Below are positions 24,671 through 36,000 of a stretch of 64,000 nucleotides of DNA, in pieces. The notes under the pieces are model-generated. The model did no database searches and was not told the origin of the DNA. It saw nothing but the letters and a program-made list of their open reading frames with translations. The translations under genes were made by a program, and so were the position numbers. Position 1 is the stretch's first letter, and every line of letters starts with the position of its first letter. The DNA comes from Sambucus nigra. Its lineage: Eukaryota > Streptophyta > Magnoliopsida > Dipsacales > Adoxaceae. Location of the stretch: NCBI GenBank assembly GCA_949130495.1, contig CASBWL010000042.1, positions 62,001 through 126,000 of the forward strand, written 5' to 3'.

Positions 24671-25053
24671 TAAGTGAGGCGAGGAATCATATCACCTGAT
24701 GTTTGAGATAGAAAAAGTTACCCAATAGTTTGGGGTGAGAATTCATGTCCCAACTTATCGTTTTATCAAATTTAAATGGGTGGTGTTAAAGAAACCCCAT
24801 TTTTTCTCATTAATAGCACAAATTCTTTTAAACAATGCAGATTATTTTTTAGTAATGGGTGGTATTAATGAGAAAATAATTAAATGCCTTTAATAATACA
24901 AATTTGAAAATTGGCAGAGGTTCAACAACTCTAAACATTGTATAAGGTGTGTAGTATATTTTAAATGGACACATTAGGGAAGAGACATATTTGATGGTCC
25001 AAATTAGCCACTACTTTAACAACAAAAGGCTCCAAAAGTTAATTTTAATTATA

Positions 25054-25250
25054 GAGCATCTCCAATGCAAATGTTACTTTTGTTACTTATGTTAGATGTA
25101 TAATTACGCAGTGTGAATCTTATGTATATAAAAAAAAATTTACACATTGACCCTAAATAAATAAGACACTTCATCAATGCAAAAGTTTATATTTCAACTT
25201 TTATTTCATGTGGAATGAAAGAGACGCGTTCATAGTTCCATTGGAGAAGT
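25054..25250. mobile_element. Probable MITE with CTCCAATG termini
   Basis: The left end reads GAGCATCTCCAATGC and the right end CATTGGAGAAGT, which are inverted versions of each other. This terminus is common in plant MITEs. The target duplication is not clear. Confidence 0.45.
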
Positions 25251-25816
25251 AATTTTGTGTTTAATGTGAGTTAATCTTAGTGAGATTTACTTCGCATCAT
25301 AGATTAGACTTGCTAGTCTCTTGAACTCACTTTTATATATAATATAAGTTGTATTGGAGAGTTTTTTTTTAAATACACTTCATATTCTTTTAATACACAT
25401 TAGCAATATGCATGTTTTTCAAACAAAAAAACAAAGGTTTATATTAGGGGTGTGTCGAACCAAACATAGCGCATTAGGTTGGATTGCTTTTTTCCCCTAT
25501 TGTTCTTGTTCCAAAAATTGGTTAACTATTTTTGTTTGTTTCGTTTCAAATTCCAACACAGTCCTAAACCAAACCGAACCATAAATCAATCTAATCTAGA
25601 ACCAAACATAGCGCATTAGGTTGGGTTGCTTTTTTCACCTATTAGTGTTGTTCTGGTTCCAAAAATTGCTTAACTATTTTTTTTTCGTTTGAAATTCCAA
25701 AACAATCCTAAACCAAACCGAAGCATAAATCAATCCAATCTAGAACCAAATAAGAACTTGGACTAAACCCGAACCGATATTATTCTAATATGTTTTGAAG
25801 TTTTACATATATTAAT

Positions 25817-28497
25817 GGGTTAATTAAATTACCCCCCTTTGTCACTTCATCACCTGAACTTTCGATTTCCAAATTTAACCCCCACGACTTTGAAAATGAC
25901 TTTAACTAACCCTTTATTGTTAACACCGTTAATTTTTTAATAGAAAAGTGGATCATGTGGCGTATACATGAGAGCACATGAGGATATTTTTTGAATAAGC
26001 AAAGGTAAAATGGTAAAAACACAATAACCCTATACGCATCCCCCTCTTCCTCTCTCCACCCCCTCTATCACCCTCAACCTCATTTCTACAAACTCCCACC
26101 ACCACCCGTGACCACAACCACCCTCACCCCAAAATCTGACGACGAGAACCCACTCCCACATTCGATGACCCAAAATTTGTGCTAATATTGGAAATCCACT
26201 TTCAAACCCGAGACGTGTTAAAACCCTCATCGAAATGTTATTTTTTTTATTTTTTTTTGGTTTAAATATTTTCTACCTTAATTTTTTAAAGTTGAAAACA
26301 ATTTTTACTTTTGTTGAAAATCAGTTTTTGTTGCTAGAGATCACTTCTAGTCTTTTTTTTCCCTAGAAATCAATTTTTTTTAATTAGAAATCACTTATTT
26401 TTGCTAGGAAACAGTTTTTTTGGTTAAAAAGCAGTTTTTTTTAACTGAATTTTTTGTTGCTGGAAATACTTTGGTTTTTTTTTGCTAGAAATCAATTTTA
26501 ATTATTTTCAATTTTAAAGTTTTTTCAATATTGTTTAAACATTTTAAATATTATTTTTAATTGTTTCCAAATTTCTTAATTTTTTTCAATATTTTCATAT
26601 TTTTTAAAGTTTTCACGTTTTTTAAATAGTCTTCAGTATTATAAAAAAAATTCCAATGTTTTATATGCTTCAGATATTTTAAATATATTTTTTATCATTT
26701 CCAAATGTCTTAAACATTTATTGTCATTTTCATATATTTTTTTAAAGTTTTCCATATTTAAAAAAAAGTAGTACTTTCAGATTTTTAGCTCAGATTAGTC
26801 CTTTTTTATATCCCAGATTTTCAAAAAAATTATTAATTTTTCATAGAATTTTTATAAACTTAATTTTTTTCATTTTTTTTGGAAATTATTATATTTTCTG
26901 TCAAATGTAATTTTTTTGTCATTTTCAGAGTTTTTAAAAGTTTATTCGTATTTTCCTCTTTTTTCATATATATTTTTTTGTATTTTTTAGATTTTTGAAA
27001 TATCATTCTTTAATATTCATAATTTTTAAATATTAATTCGTAATTTGCAAATGTATTAAATATTTTTCATTTTCTTTAGACTTTTCCAGATTTTTAAAGT
27101 AAGTTTTTAGTTTTTCTTAATTTTTAAAAATGTTTTTGCTGGAATTTTCATTTTTTTAAAATAAAATTATGTTAGGATGAAATGCCATCATGTGCATGGT
27201 ACATGACCCATTTTTTCGTTAAAAAATTAACGTTGTTAAGTAACGGTAGAAGGTTAGTTAAAATTGTTTTCAAAGTTGAGGTTTCGAGTGACTAAGTGAC
27301 AAGTAGGGGTGATAAACGGACGGATACGGATCAGATACCATGTTTTCCATATTCGTATCCTCCATCTGAATGTACTATCCGTATTCGTATCCCCCCGGAT
27401 AGTTAAAACAACTATCCATATCCGTATTCGCTCGGATTCAGATAATATCCGTATCCTTTTACATTATTTAGCCATCGCAAAAAATAACAATTAAAATATC
27501 CAATCCAATGAAATCCAATCCAATCCAAATAAATATATAACAAAATTACCGCCTCCAAACATCAACAATTATGGATTCCATAATAATAGTATCATTCCAT
27601 AATGATAATATGACTTAAAACCATCTATACTTTACAACCATATGCGCTTAAAGCCATAAAAAAATCGCATTCCATGATAGTAGAAATAAATATGCACCTT
27701 TTAGAGTAATCTAATTTATTGAGAATGATAACCTCATGGACCTTTTGTCTTCAAAACATACTGATATTTTTATTTTAATAAGTATACATTTTTATTTTGT
27801 ATATAATATACATGTTAACTTCAGTTCTCATCACAATCAAAACCATCTCTTTACTTTTTTGTTTCTCTCTTACATTCTTTTCTGTTTCTCTCTTACATTT
27901 ATTTATAATTAAGAAAACTAACGAACAACTACATGAGAGTTTCTTTTCTCTTGTTTTGTACAAAAAAAAAAATGAAACGGAGTTAGTTTTTTTTTTTTTG
28001 AGTGGAGTATATGTTCTTTAGTCGGTGTATGTTGTGTGTGATAGGGTGTATTTTTGTAACTTTAGTGTAACTCCATGATAATAATAACTTTAGGGTGTTT
28101 TTGTTTTGAGTGGAGTATGTGTTTATTTTGTTTTGGGGAATAAACGATTAAGTTTTTTTTTTAATATTATTTTATTATTAATACTAGTACTAATATTATT
28201 AGTAATATTTTAAACATATGTTTGACGGATACGGATATCCGGTAAAACGGATATCCGATAAAATGGATACTCCGCATCGGATACGGATTATCCGTGTCGG
28301 ATACTAGTACTATCCGTATCCGTATCCATTTTTTCGGATATTTTTATAGAGTATCCATATTCGTATCCATTTTCATATTTTCGGATAAATATCCGCAAAT
28401 TCAGATTCGGATATCGGACGGATGCGAATTTTCGAATATCCGTTTACAGCCCTAGTGACAAGGCAGGTAAAGTTGAAGGGGTAGGTGTAAATAACCC
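25817..28497. mobile_element. Mutator-like element nested in the outer hAT
   Basis: Inverted arms of about 130 bp start GGGTTAATTAAATTACC at the left and end GTAAATAACCC at the right. Shared inverted phrases include 'tcacttcatcacctgaact', 'cgactttgaaaatgac' and 'taacaccgttaattttttaa'. The flanking 9-mers TATATTAAT and TGTATTAAT match at 8 of 9. The interior has a C-rich patch (26035-26170) that could be captured gene sequence, then over 900 bp of poly-T-rich low-complexity DNA. No transposase was seen. Its right arm is split by the hAT at 27304. Confidence 0.75.
27304..28454. mobile_element. Inner hAT element, intact ends and perfect TSD
   Basis: Starts TAGGGGTGATAAACGGA and ends TCCGTTTACAGCCCTA, so the termini are inverted. 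It is flanked by a perfect 8-bp direct repeat, GTGACAAG, at 27296-27303 and 28455-28462. Subterminal regions are packed with GGATACGGAT and ATCCGTATCC motifs in both orientations, the usual hAT transposase-binding arrangement. The 1151-bp body holds no transposase. It sits inside the right arm of the Mutator-like element and is therefore the youngest of the three. Confidence 0.92.
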
Positions 28498-28799
28498 TGT
28501 ATTAATATTATATTTCCCTAAACTGAATTTTTTTAATTGATTATGATTTCTTGAATTAAAATTTCATTTAGAATGTATTTTTTAAGTTATATTCGGACAT
28601 AGTTTATTATTTTATTTATTTTTAAAAACATAATTGGAACCAAGAACTCATCTGAACCAACCCAATAACTGTTTGTTTAAATTAATTACATTTTAGACAT
28701 AATCATGTACAATTCTGGTAAAAATATGTAACCGGTCAACATCGGTTCTGAATCAAAGTTAATATTGAAATCGAAAAACACGAATTGTGTACCCTAGTT

Positions 28800-29640
28800 T
28801 CTATTCTCCACTTCCTTATTACGGCCTGAAATAAGGGATGGCAGTGAGAGTTCGGGAATCATGACAAACCCGCAGTAATGATGGATATATATCATATATA
28901 GCTGGGAGAAAGAAAAGCATAGTGTAAGAGAGAAAAATGGTAATATCCAATGTTGAAAGTTTACTGATAAAGACAATAACACAAATGCATATTGCCAACG
29001 AATTCGCCACGCGCACATGCTGTTGCGATGTTCAGTATCAGGATATCAGTCCTAGAGATAAAATAATTAGTGCACCCTCGTCATTTTTTCAGTGCCAATT
29101 CAATACCTGCACAAAAGAACATTTCTCTGGACCCGGTAATTGATGTTTCTTGCTATATATAGACGTTACTAGCGCAATAGAAGGAAGAGAATTAAATTAT
29201 ATCGACGCAAGCAACAGTTATGAATAGTCTATCCACATTGAAACAATGAGCATTGTACCACGTCTAAGACCTTTACATGAAGCACAATCGCTATCTCGAC
29301 GAAGGAAAAAAAGATACTTAACCAGACTTTAAATTTAACAGTAAACATGAAAAAACGATTTTCTTACCGGTCATCTCAAAATTAAAGATATATTGTACTC
29401 ACAACACCACCATCACCACTTAAAAAAACTAAATCTCCTTAATTTGGAATGAATAATATTTTGGAAAACAAGAGATTTGGTGTGACCCTAAAATATGTGA
29501 ATGTGGCGCCATTTGAGGTAAGGGGCAGTTATACATTGTCATCCTTTAAAGAGTAAACAAATAATGTATGCCACAATTGAGAATACATTGATAATAAAAA
29601 CAAATAAAAATGATAAATGAAAAGAGAAAAGAGAAAAACT
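28800..29640. other. Unassigned spacer 3' of the NUP35 remnant
   Basis: Overlapping short frames at 28794-29143 on both strands show no domain. Nothing else is supported. Confidence 0.35.
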
Positions 29641-29643
29641 CAA

Positions 29644-29959
29644 CTAGACTCCGAACATTAAATCCATGATTTTGGAGATTACAGATTTTGCTGGGCTGGC
29701 AATGGTCCCAGCTGACTGTCGAGCATTGTTACTCCCGTTTTGAAGATAGTAAGAGTGAGGGGAGGCCTTAAAAGGGATTGTGTCTGAGGTTTTACTACTA
29801 TACGATGACGGTGGGGGTAAAGGGCATAAATCCTTGATTGTTGAGTCTTTCCTTCAGAGACTGGCGTTGAATTGGATCCACCGGCTTCACCCCGACAATG
29901 AGAGCTCCATTTATTTGCATTCCGTTCTTGCTTAAAGCTTTCTGAGCATCAGATTGATT
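29644..29959 (-). pseudogene. NUP35: NUP35 last exon, frameshifted
   Basis: NUP35 (Nup53 homologue, MPPN/RRM-Nup35 family) is a nuclear pore scaffold protein. After an acceptor (GGTACAG at 29960) this exon reads NQSDAQKALSKNGMQINGAL, then IVGVKPVDPIQRQSL and NNQGFMP, the end of the Nup35 RRM. One extra T in a TTT at 29819-29821 then shifts the frame and gives a stop at 29798-29800. In the other frame the expected tail continues without a stop: PSYSSKTSDTIPFKASPHSY, through ASPAKSVIS to KIMDLMFGV and a TAG at 29644-29646. That tail is the place of the C-terminal amphipathic helix that helps Nup53/Nup35 bind membrane. With the extra base removed the exon would be exactly 105 codons. A sequencing error in the homopolymer is possible, but other lesions upstream support real decay. 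Confidence 0.88.
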
Positions 29960-30004
29960 CTGTACCAGTAACGAAGTAAATAAAAATAAATAATTATGCG
30001 TTCA

Positions 30005-30187
30005 CTTTTATGCCTCCCTTGGTTCAAGGTGAATTTTTTTCACCTACTAGGAGTAAAAGGATTTCGTTCTTAGAAAATCGTGAACAAGTATACACGCTAC
30101 AAAAGTTTCTTTTAACAAAATTGAACTCCAAATATAAATAACTTTTACCAAGGTAAATATTTTACCCCCAAGTAAACAAAGGCATGC
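30005..30187. mobile_element. Probable MITE in the NUP35 intron
   Basis: The left end has ATGCCTCCCTTGGTTC and the right end CAAGTAAACAAAGGCAT, which pair as imperfect inverted repeats. Flanking ATGCGTTCA and ATGCGTTAA could be an 8/9 target duplication. It is short, with no coding content. Confidence 0.4.
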
Positions 30188-31050
30188 GTTAAGTAGTGTT
30201 AAAATAGCTGAGCAAGTAGAGTCTAAAGTGAATAATGTAGATGACCTGGTGACAGCTTTTATAATAAGACGGCATTGTTATGAGGTCATATTTCTGCATT
30301 CGAGAGTGTCATGTCATAGCACATATACACCAAACACATACTTAAAGAAGACTGTCTTGGAACTAAGCACAATTAATTTCCAGATAAGCTCAAACTTAAT
30401 CCGAGCACTGTTTTTTTACTCGCTTCAGTCCCAAATTAATAGTCGTCATTTGATTGACAAAAATGTTGAGAAAAAAAAAATATATTATGCCCTCCTAAAA
30501 TTGATGAATATATTTAAATTCAAGGCTTGCACTTGGATAATTGTTCTCTCATGGGGTCATGGGCATCGATGAATGGTTAGTAATCTCACCTAATTTTATA
30601 TGCTTAGAGAGTGTATGCGAGAGGGTATTTTTGTCTCACCATAGAAGTAAGCTAAAATTCCTGGGAATATATCATTCCCCTTATTATAGAGGGGAAAAAA
30701 GAATTCCAATTTTGTGAGAATTCTAAAATTCTAGGAATTCATGAGGGGAATTCTAAATTCACTTTTCAAATCTCAAACCATAAGGAAACCATAGCAATAT
30801 AAAGAAATTGAGCTGCATGGCAAGTAAAAGTTGTTATTTGAGAAGAACATATCATGATGATAACAAATCCATCAGGAAAATCACTTCACGCCCATCTGAT
30901 TTATGGGTTGTCATCATCACTCCATACTTTCTCGTTTCTATTAGCAATAGCTTTAATGTGACATAATTAAAAAACTAAGGATAGAAAGGTCTGGCATGGA
31001 ACTAGTTAGTAATTATATGATACACCCTCCAACTCTTACAAATGAGAGGT
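30188..31050. other. NUP35 intron sequence, unassigned
   Basis: A 114-codon open frame at 30228-30572 (+) has no recognisable domain or splice context and is taken as chance. A small inverted repeat of 'ggaattc' and 'gaattcc' phrases lies at 30650-30760 and may be a decayed MITE. Confidence 0.35.
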
Positions 31051-31054
31051 CAAG

Positions 31055-31260
31055 AATAGGGGTGGCAAAATGCGACACGACCAGCACACGATATGACCCA
31101 CATGATTTTTAACGTATTTGAGTGGAGCATTAACAAATTCAGGTGCTTATCACGTGGACCCGTAAACACGATAACCTAACAAATTGGGTTAGGGTTTAGA
31201 CATGACTTATTAACATACGGCTTGAGCAAAACATTCGACATGAACCCGATAAGATTCACA
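31055..31260. mobile_element. hAT-like terminus fragment
   Basis: It begins TAGGGGTGGCAAAATGCGAC and continues with 'acacgacc', 'tgacccacatg' and 'aacccgataag' phrases. This is typical of a widespread plant hAT-derived repeat rich in 'gacccgacacgac' motifs. No right terminus was found. Confidence 0.4.
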
Positions 31261-32050
31261 ACACACACAAATCAAGAAGCGAGAGTTTGCACTCTAAATA
31301 CCGCTTTAGAGAACAAGAATAAAATTATGCTCAACTTCATAGATTTTTTGGTATCCAGGAAGAATATTTTGAGTAGTCATTAATATTAATCATATGATCA
31401 AACGTCATAGCTACCACCTTCCTGTTAATGAGGATTCCCATTTCTCATATATTTCCAGGTAAATAAAACTTGCTCCCAAATATATATAACAATTAAAGAT
31501 GTCATAAGCCCAAAAAATAATGTAGATGGATGAAAATATAGGAACGCGGAAGTTGATCCAATGAAACAAAACAACAAGAAGATGAAATTCAGATTTATCA
31601 GGTGCACCCGTAAACACGATAACTTGACAAATTGGGTTAGGGGTTAGACATGACTCGCTAACATACGGCTTGAGCAAGACATACGACATGAACCCGATAA
31701 GATCCACATCACCCACAAATCAAGAAGCGAGAGTGTGCACTCTAAATACCGCTTTAGAGAACAAGAATAAAATTATGCTCAGCTTCGTAGATTTTATGGT
31801 ATCCAGGAAGACCATTTCTATGAAGTCATTAATATTAATCATATGACCAAACGCCATAGCTACCACCTTCCTCTTAATGAAGATCCCCATTTCTCATATA
31901 TTTTCGGATAAACAAAACTTACTCCCGAATATATATAACAATTAAAGATGTCAAAAGCCCAAAAAATAATGTTGATGGATGAAAATATAGGAACGCGGAA
32001 GGTGATCAAATCAAACAAAATAAGAAGATGAAATTCAGCTTTATGGGAAA
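31150..32050. repeat. 448-bp tandem duplication in the NUP35 intron
   Basis: About 31150-31598 and 31599-32050 are near copies; for example 'aaattgggttagg' is at 31181 and 31629, a period of 448 bp. The second copy ends about 10 bp before the NUP35 exon at 32061. Each copy gives a similar but meaningless minus-strand frame. Confidence 0.9.
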
Positions 32051-32060
32051 GCAGAAGAAC

Positions 32061-32172
32061 CTGATAAAGAATGTGCATCCACCTCGCATCTCTTGGCCCT
32101 GGAACATGTTTCAAAATCACCCCGCATTTTTCAAACTCCCTCAAAACTAAATTTGTGTCGCCTGGTGGAAAT
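32061..32172 (-). pseudogene. NUP35: NUP35 internal RRM exon
   Basis: The 112-bp exon lies between a TTCATTTCCAG acceptor (at 32173) and a CAG|GTTCTT donor (at 32060). One base completes a split codon, then 37 codons read FPPGDTNLVLREFEKCGVIL and KHVPGPRDARWMHILYQ. This is the core of the Nup35-type RRM, which mediates dimerisation rather than RNA binding. It has no lesion. Its downstream partner is the exon at 29644-29959 (2.1-kb intron), and its upstream partner by phase is the exon ending at 45793. Confidence 0.92.
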
Positions 32173-32622
32173 CTGGAAATGAAGATTGAATAATTAAATA
32201 ACTGAGTGCAGTAATTTTTGCGTCATATAAAGTAAATAAATCTTAAACAAAGAACTAAGGAACCTAAGAACTCCAGTTCCTGAACTTATCCTTAAAAAAG
32301 GAGCTCAAGTCCCCTGAATTTATGCCAGACACAAGAGTCATTCTCTGCGAAAGGAAGATGAGCAGGCGGTTACAAAGAGGTTTTGGGCGGTTTTGGGTGG
32401 ATATGAGACTCGATACAATTTAAAAAATGCCTGGGATGGGAGCCCAACAAAACTTTGAAAATGGTACTAAACCCATTGTTTTATTACATAATTTTTTCTT
32501 TTTTCGTTTGATGATTCTGAGAATTGATTGCGAGTGTAAATAGGTTGAAATATTGGTGGGGTAAAAAAAAGGATGTTTTTATTCTCACCCTATTTATCTT
32601 TCTATAAACCCCATCTATAATA

Positions 32623-32629
<7 letters not shown>

Positions 32630-32654
<25 letters not shown>
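32630..32654. repeat. (CA)n microsatellite
   Basis: About 12 CA units directly beside the MITE at 32660. Confidence 0.95.
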
Positions 32655-32655
<1 letters not shown>

Positions 32656-32659
32656 TATA

Positions 32660-32972
32660 GGGAGAGGTTCTCTAATTGAACTTAAAAACCGAACTTTTTA
32701 ATGAACCTTAACAAAAAACACCTAACAACCAATTAATTTTAATTTCTATGTTGTAATTGGTCCGCACCAGCGGGCTGCCCTTAAGGCAGCAGGGCAAACA
32801 TGGGAATGAAGGGGGGTGAGGGTAGGTGGAGGGGTTGGGGATTGATCGACGCGCCTGTTATTTACCGCTAGCGCGGACTAATAACAGCAAGGAATTAAAA
32901 TAAGTGAGTTATTAGATGTTTTTTGTTGAGGTTCATTAAAAAGTTTGTTTTTAAGTTCACTAGAGAATCTCT

Positions 32973-32975
<3 letters not shown>
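32660..32975. mobile_element. MITE with long TIRs at a TA target
   Basis: The inverted repeat spans at least 55 bp: the left starts GGGAGAGGTTCTCTA and the right ends TAGAGAATCTCTCCC, with matching interior such as 'acttttt(a)atgaacc'. It is bounded by TA on each side, with a (TA)n tract to its right, which suits a TA-target (mariner/Stowaway-like) element. The 316-bp element has an unusually GC-rich, partly palindromic centre (32760-32880) quite unlike its surroundings. Confidence 0.7.

Positions 32976-33041
<66 letters not shown>
32976..33041. repeat. (TA)n microsatellite
   Basis: About 33 TA units. The minus-strand Tyr-Ile frame across it is an artefact. Confidence 0.97.
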
Positions 33042-33047
<6 letters not shown>

Positions 33048-33139
33048 CCTTACTTAGCTCATGTAACATATGAAGTTAAAATCCCATAAAACTTCGTGCA
33101 TGTATATGAGGAGGCATGTGCAAGGATAAGGGTGTGTAT

Positions 33140-34480
33140 CCTATGACCACCCATCACCCTTGCAGTTATGACACCTTTATATATTCAATAAACCTTGCTC
33201 AATTTCTGATCAAAATCAACTTTATAATCACTCCTCAATGAAAATAATAGAAAATGAATTAAAATGTACAACAAACAAATTACAAGGCATCTAAGATGGC
33301 TTGCACCTAGGGGTGTAAACGAAACGAACAGAGCCGACCAAGACAATAAAATTGACGTAAACTACACGTCAAAGGCCTACAAAAAAACAAATAACAAATT
33401 TTTGAGAGAGAATCTAAAAATGTCTTTTATTAAAAAATGAAGGTCCTTACAAATGATGACATACATGAGTATTTATAGTTGTGTAGGGAAGGTTTTAGAG
33501 CCATTCTATAAATATCTTCAAGCGGACCCACTTGCACAAGTGGGTGTAACTAACTAACCAATTAAATGTGCTCCTACTTGTAAGACGCTTCTAGAATGTT
33601 CTAGAACTAACAAGTACCTATACATCACTAAAGTGCAAAATTTCCAACAAGTACAAAGTAACAAAAAGTACTAAAAATACATGAAAATATTAAAAAAAAA
33701 CTAATTTCCATTAAAAAAAAAAGCTCAAGCTTGGTTTGAAAAACATAATGAGCTTAAAAACATGTACTAGCTTGGCTTGTTTATATCACGAGTCAAGCTT
33801 GAATGAGCTTTTATTTGAACGAACTCTAGACGAGCTCGAGTAGCTTGATTTTTTACACTTCAGTAGTATGATTATTAGAAATCGAGTCAAATTTGAGCCG
33901 ATTAAGGTAACGAGTTTAAAAAATTTGTTCAAGCTTGGTTTGTATACTTACAAGTTGAGCTTGAACTAGCTTTTATTCAAACAAACACAAGTCGAGTTCG
34001 AGTAGCTTGGTTTGTTTTACAGTCCTACTTGCGTCACAAACGTATTCTAGATTCAGTTCTCATACTTATCAGTCTGTGCTGGGAAAAGGATGAACTTTTA
34101 GCTTCCTACAATAGGCCTTCGCTGCTTAAGTTAAAAAAAAACTCCCTTTGATAGAATTTTCAATATTTTTTAAGCTACTCCCACCCGTAACTCTTGCAGT
34201 AATGACATCTTTCTATATATTCAATAATTCCTGCTCAATTTCTGATCAAAATCAACTTTTATAATCACTCAATGAAAATAATAGAAAATGAATTAAAAGG
34301 TGCCACAAACATATTACAGGGCATCTAGGATTGATTGCAAGTTGCATTGCAAATTTATTTTAAATTCAGTTCTCATCTTTATCAGTCTCTGCTCGGAATA
34401 AGATGAACTTTTAGCTACCTTCAGTAGGCCTTCACTGCTTGTTTTCAAAAAGTTCTACCTTAGATAGAATTTTCAATGTT
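33140..34480. repeat. Tandem duplication, first copy split by a transposon
   Basis: About 315 bp is present twice: copy A (33140-33307 plus 34028-34160) and copy B (34161-34480). Shared phrases include 'gctcaatttctgatcaaaatcaac', 'gaaaataatagaaaatgaatt' and 'aagatgaacttttagct'-type strings. Copy A is interrupted by the hAT element at 33308-34027. Confidence 0.8.
33308..34027. mobile_element. hAT element, non-autonomous
   Basis: Starts TAGGGGTGTAAACGAA and ends TTGTTTTACAGTCCTA, with matching inverted termini. The flanking octamers CTTGCACC and CTTGCGTC agree at 6 of 8. The subterminal part carries repeated 'gagctcgagtagcttg' and 'caagcttg' motifs. The interior at 33360-33680 looks like captured LTR or leader sequence. 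The duplicated neighbour copy B lacks the insertion, which confirms the ends. Confidence 0.8.
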
Positions 34481-35155
34481 TTTTATGCTACTCCCACCTA
34501 ATCAACCTTCAAGCAGAAGGAACGATTTCATACAATCTCCTACTCCGTGTCAATTTTATGCCAAAATTCAAAGAGTCCCTTATCCTTCAAGTAAATTCAG
34601 AGGTCACTACTCGCTAATTAATGGTGACTGCTAGGTTACAGCAACAAAAAATAGGAGACTCAAAACCAACACTGCTATGGCCAGACTTGCAGTAAAACTT
34701 ACGGGAACCCTTTGAGACCTCCTTAAGAATTATGTGATGCATTATTTTCACAAGATCAACAATATCGAATGGCAAAATGGGAGCCATATATGAGTTGTAC
34801 TAACATAAAGAGTTTTAGGTTCTTAATAATTGTTAGGAAAAATTTCCAATCGAGTCAATTTGTTTGTAATTGACATAATTCTGGAAAAAAACCACTTTGA
34901 GTAATAGGATAGATTTTATTTGTCACAATTCTCATTAAGCCTATGAAGTTGTTTGATGATGACGTAGCAACAAAGCTTCGAAGAGTTCATCTTCTAAGCT
35001 GTGTTTACCGTGCCACATTTGTCTTCACATATACCGAGGATCTCACAGGAATGAACCTATCTTGTTTTATGAGTCCTTGGAATATTTTATAAGGGTGTTC
35101 TGTTTTTAAAATTTTTTAGAACTTAATTTCTTTGAAAATATGTTTTCTGAGTTTA
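34481..35155. other. NUP35 intron sequence, unassigned
   Basis: No gene, RNA or bounded element is recognised. Confidence 0.35.
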
Positions 35156-35159
35156 TAGT

Positions 35160-36000
35160 AGGCGGACTTTTAAAAAACGATTCAGTCGTTCAAACGACAT
35201 GTCCATGTCGTTTGAATGACATCCTTATGTCGTTCAATCCCTGGTTTCAAACGAGCTTCAAACGAAGCTTACTGTTTTAATTTTGATGAGGTCGTTGGAA
35301 GCGAGAAGGAATCTCATTCAACGAGATCTCTATCTCGTTCGAACAACGCAACACCTTAACTTTTCTATAAAGGTTTTTCAGACTCTATTTTTTATTTTGA
35401 GAGACGAACTTTTGACGAAAACGAAAAGCAGACATGTTTCAAAAGTTCCAACTCCAAAAGTTTCACCATTTTATTTACAAGAGCCAAGATTCATAACTCA
35501 TATACTTTGAGATCTTGTCTGGGAACCTTGTTTGTTCTTCCATCACAAGAAGAACCTGTTTTCATGCAGTGGACTCCGTACGTGCTGATTTGCGATGAAG
35601 ACGCGATGGACTCCGTGTTCCCATTCGTTGACAGTTGTCGAGCTGTATCGGTGGATACCAAGGCACACATGAACTCGTAAGTTGTGAACCCTGCGTAGGT
35701 CCTGTGTTGCACTGGGGAGGAGTGGTTAAAGATAGGAGAGCGTCAAGACTTGTGGGGGATCGAGTCGTTGTGCAACTCTACTATCTATTTTTTGTAAAAC
35801 CATATCATAGTGATTGTCTGTCTGGGTTGTCCGAGATTTTTTCCCTTTCTTGTTTCCTCGTACATCGACGTGCTTTATGAGCATTTTTTACTTTTATCTC
35901 GCTTACCAACTTTTGAGCATTTTTTACTTGTCTCCTTGTTACTTTTACTTTATGAGCATTTTTTACTTTTGTAGCTTCCCCTTTGCGAAAGAGAAATCGG
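35160..36000 (+). other. Diverged palindrome-bearing repeat and unassigned DNA
   Basis: At 35170-35350 are degenerate versions of the CGTTCGAACG motif (CGTTCAAACGAC, TCGTTTGAATGAC, TCTCGTTCGAACAACG) alternating with 'cttcaaacga'-type strings, as in the LTR family at 15713 and 38046. Downstream are three copies of 'gagcattttttactt' (35879-35965). Frames at 35283-35880 show no domain. Confidence 0.4.

Larger units (their letters stand above)
25445..28794. mobile_element. Outer hAT element of a three-level nest
   Basis: The element starts TAGGGGTGTGTCGAAC and ends TGTGTACCCTA, giving inverted termini. The flanking octamers are GTTTATAT (25437-25444) and GTTTCTAT (28795-28802), a 7/8 match that suits the 8-bp hAT target duplication. 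Its own sequence (25445-25816 and 28498-28794) is rich in 'aaccaaaccgaacc' subterminal phrases and has no transposase. Its middle is occupied by the Mutator-like element at 25817-28497. Confidence 0.75.

Noticed and set aside
30228..30572. 114-codon open frame
   Set aside because: No domain and no conserved flanks; composition is like the surrounding intron, and it lies opposite to the NUP35 gene.
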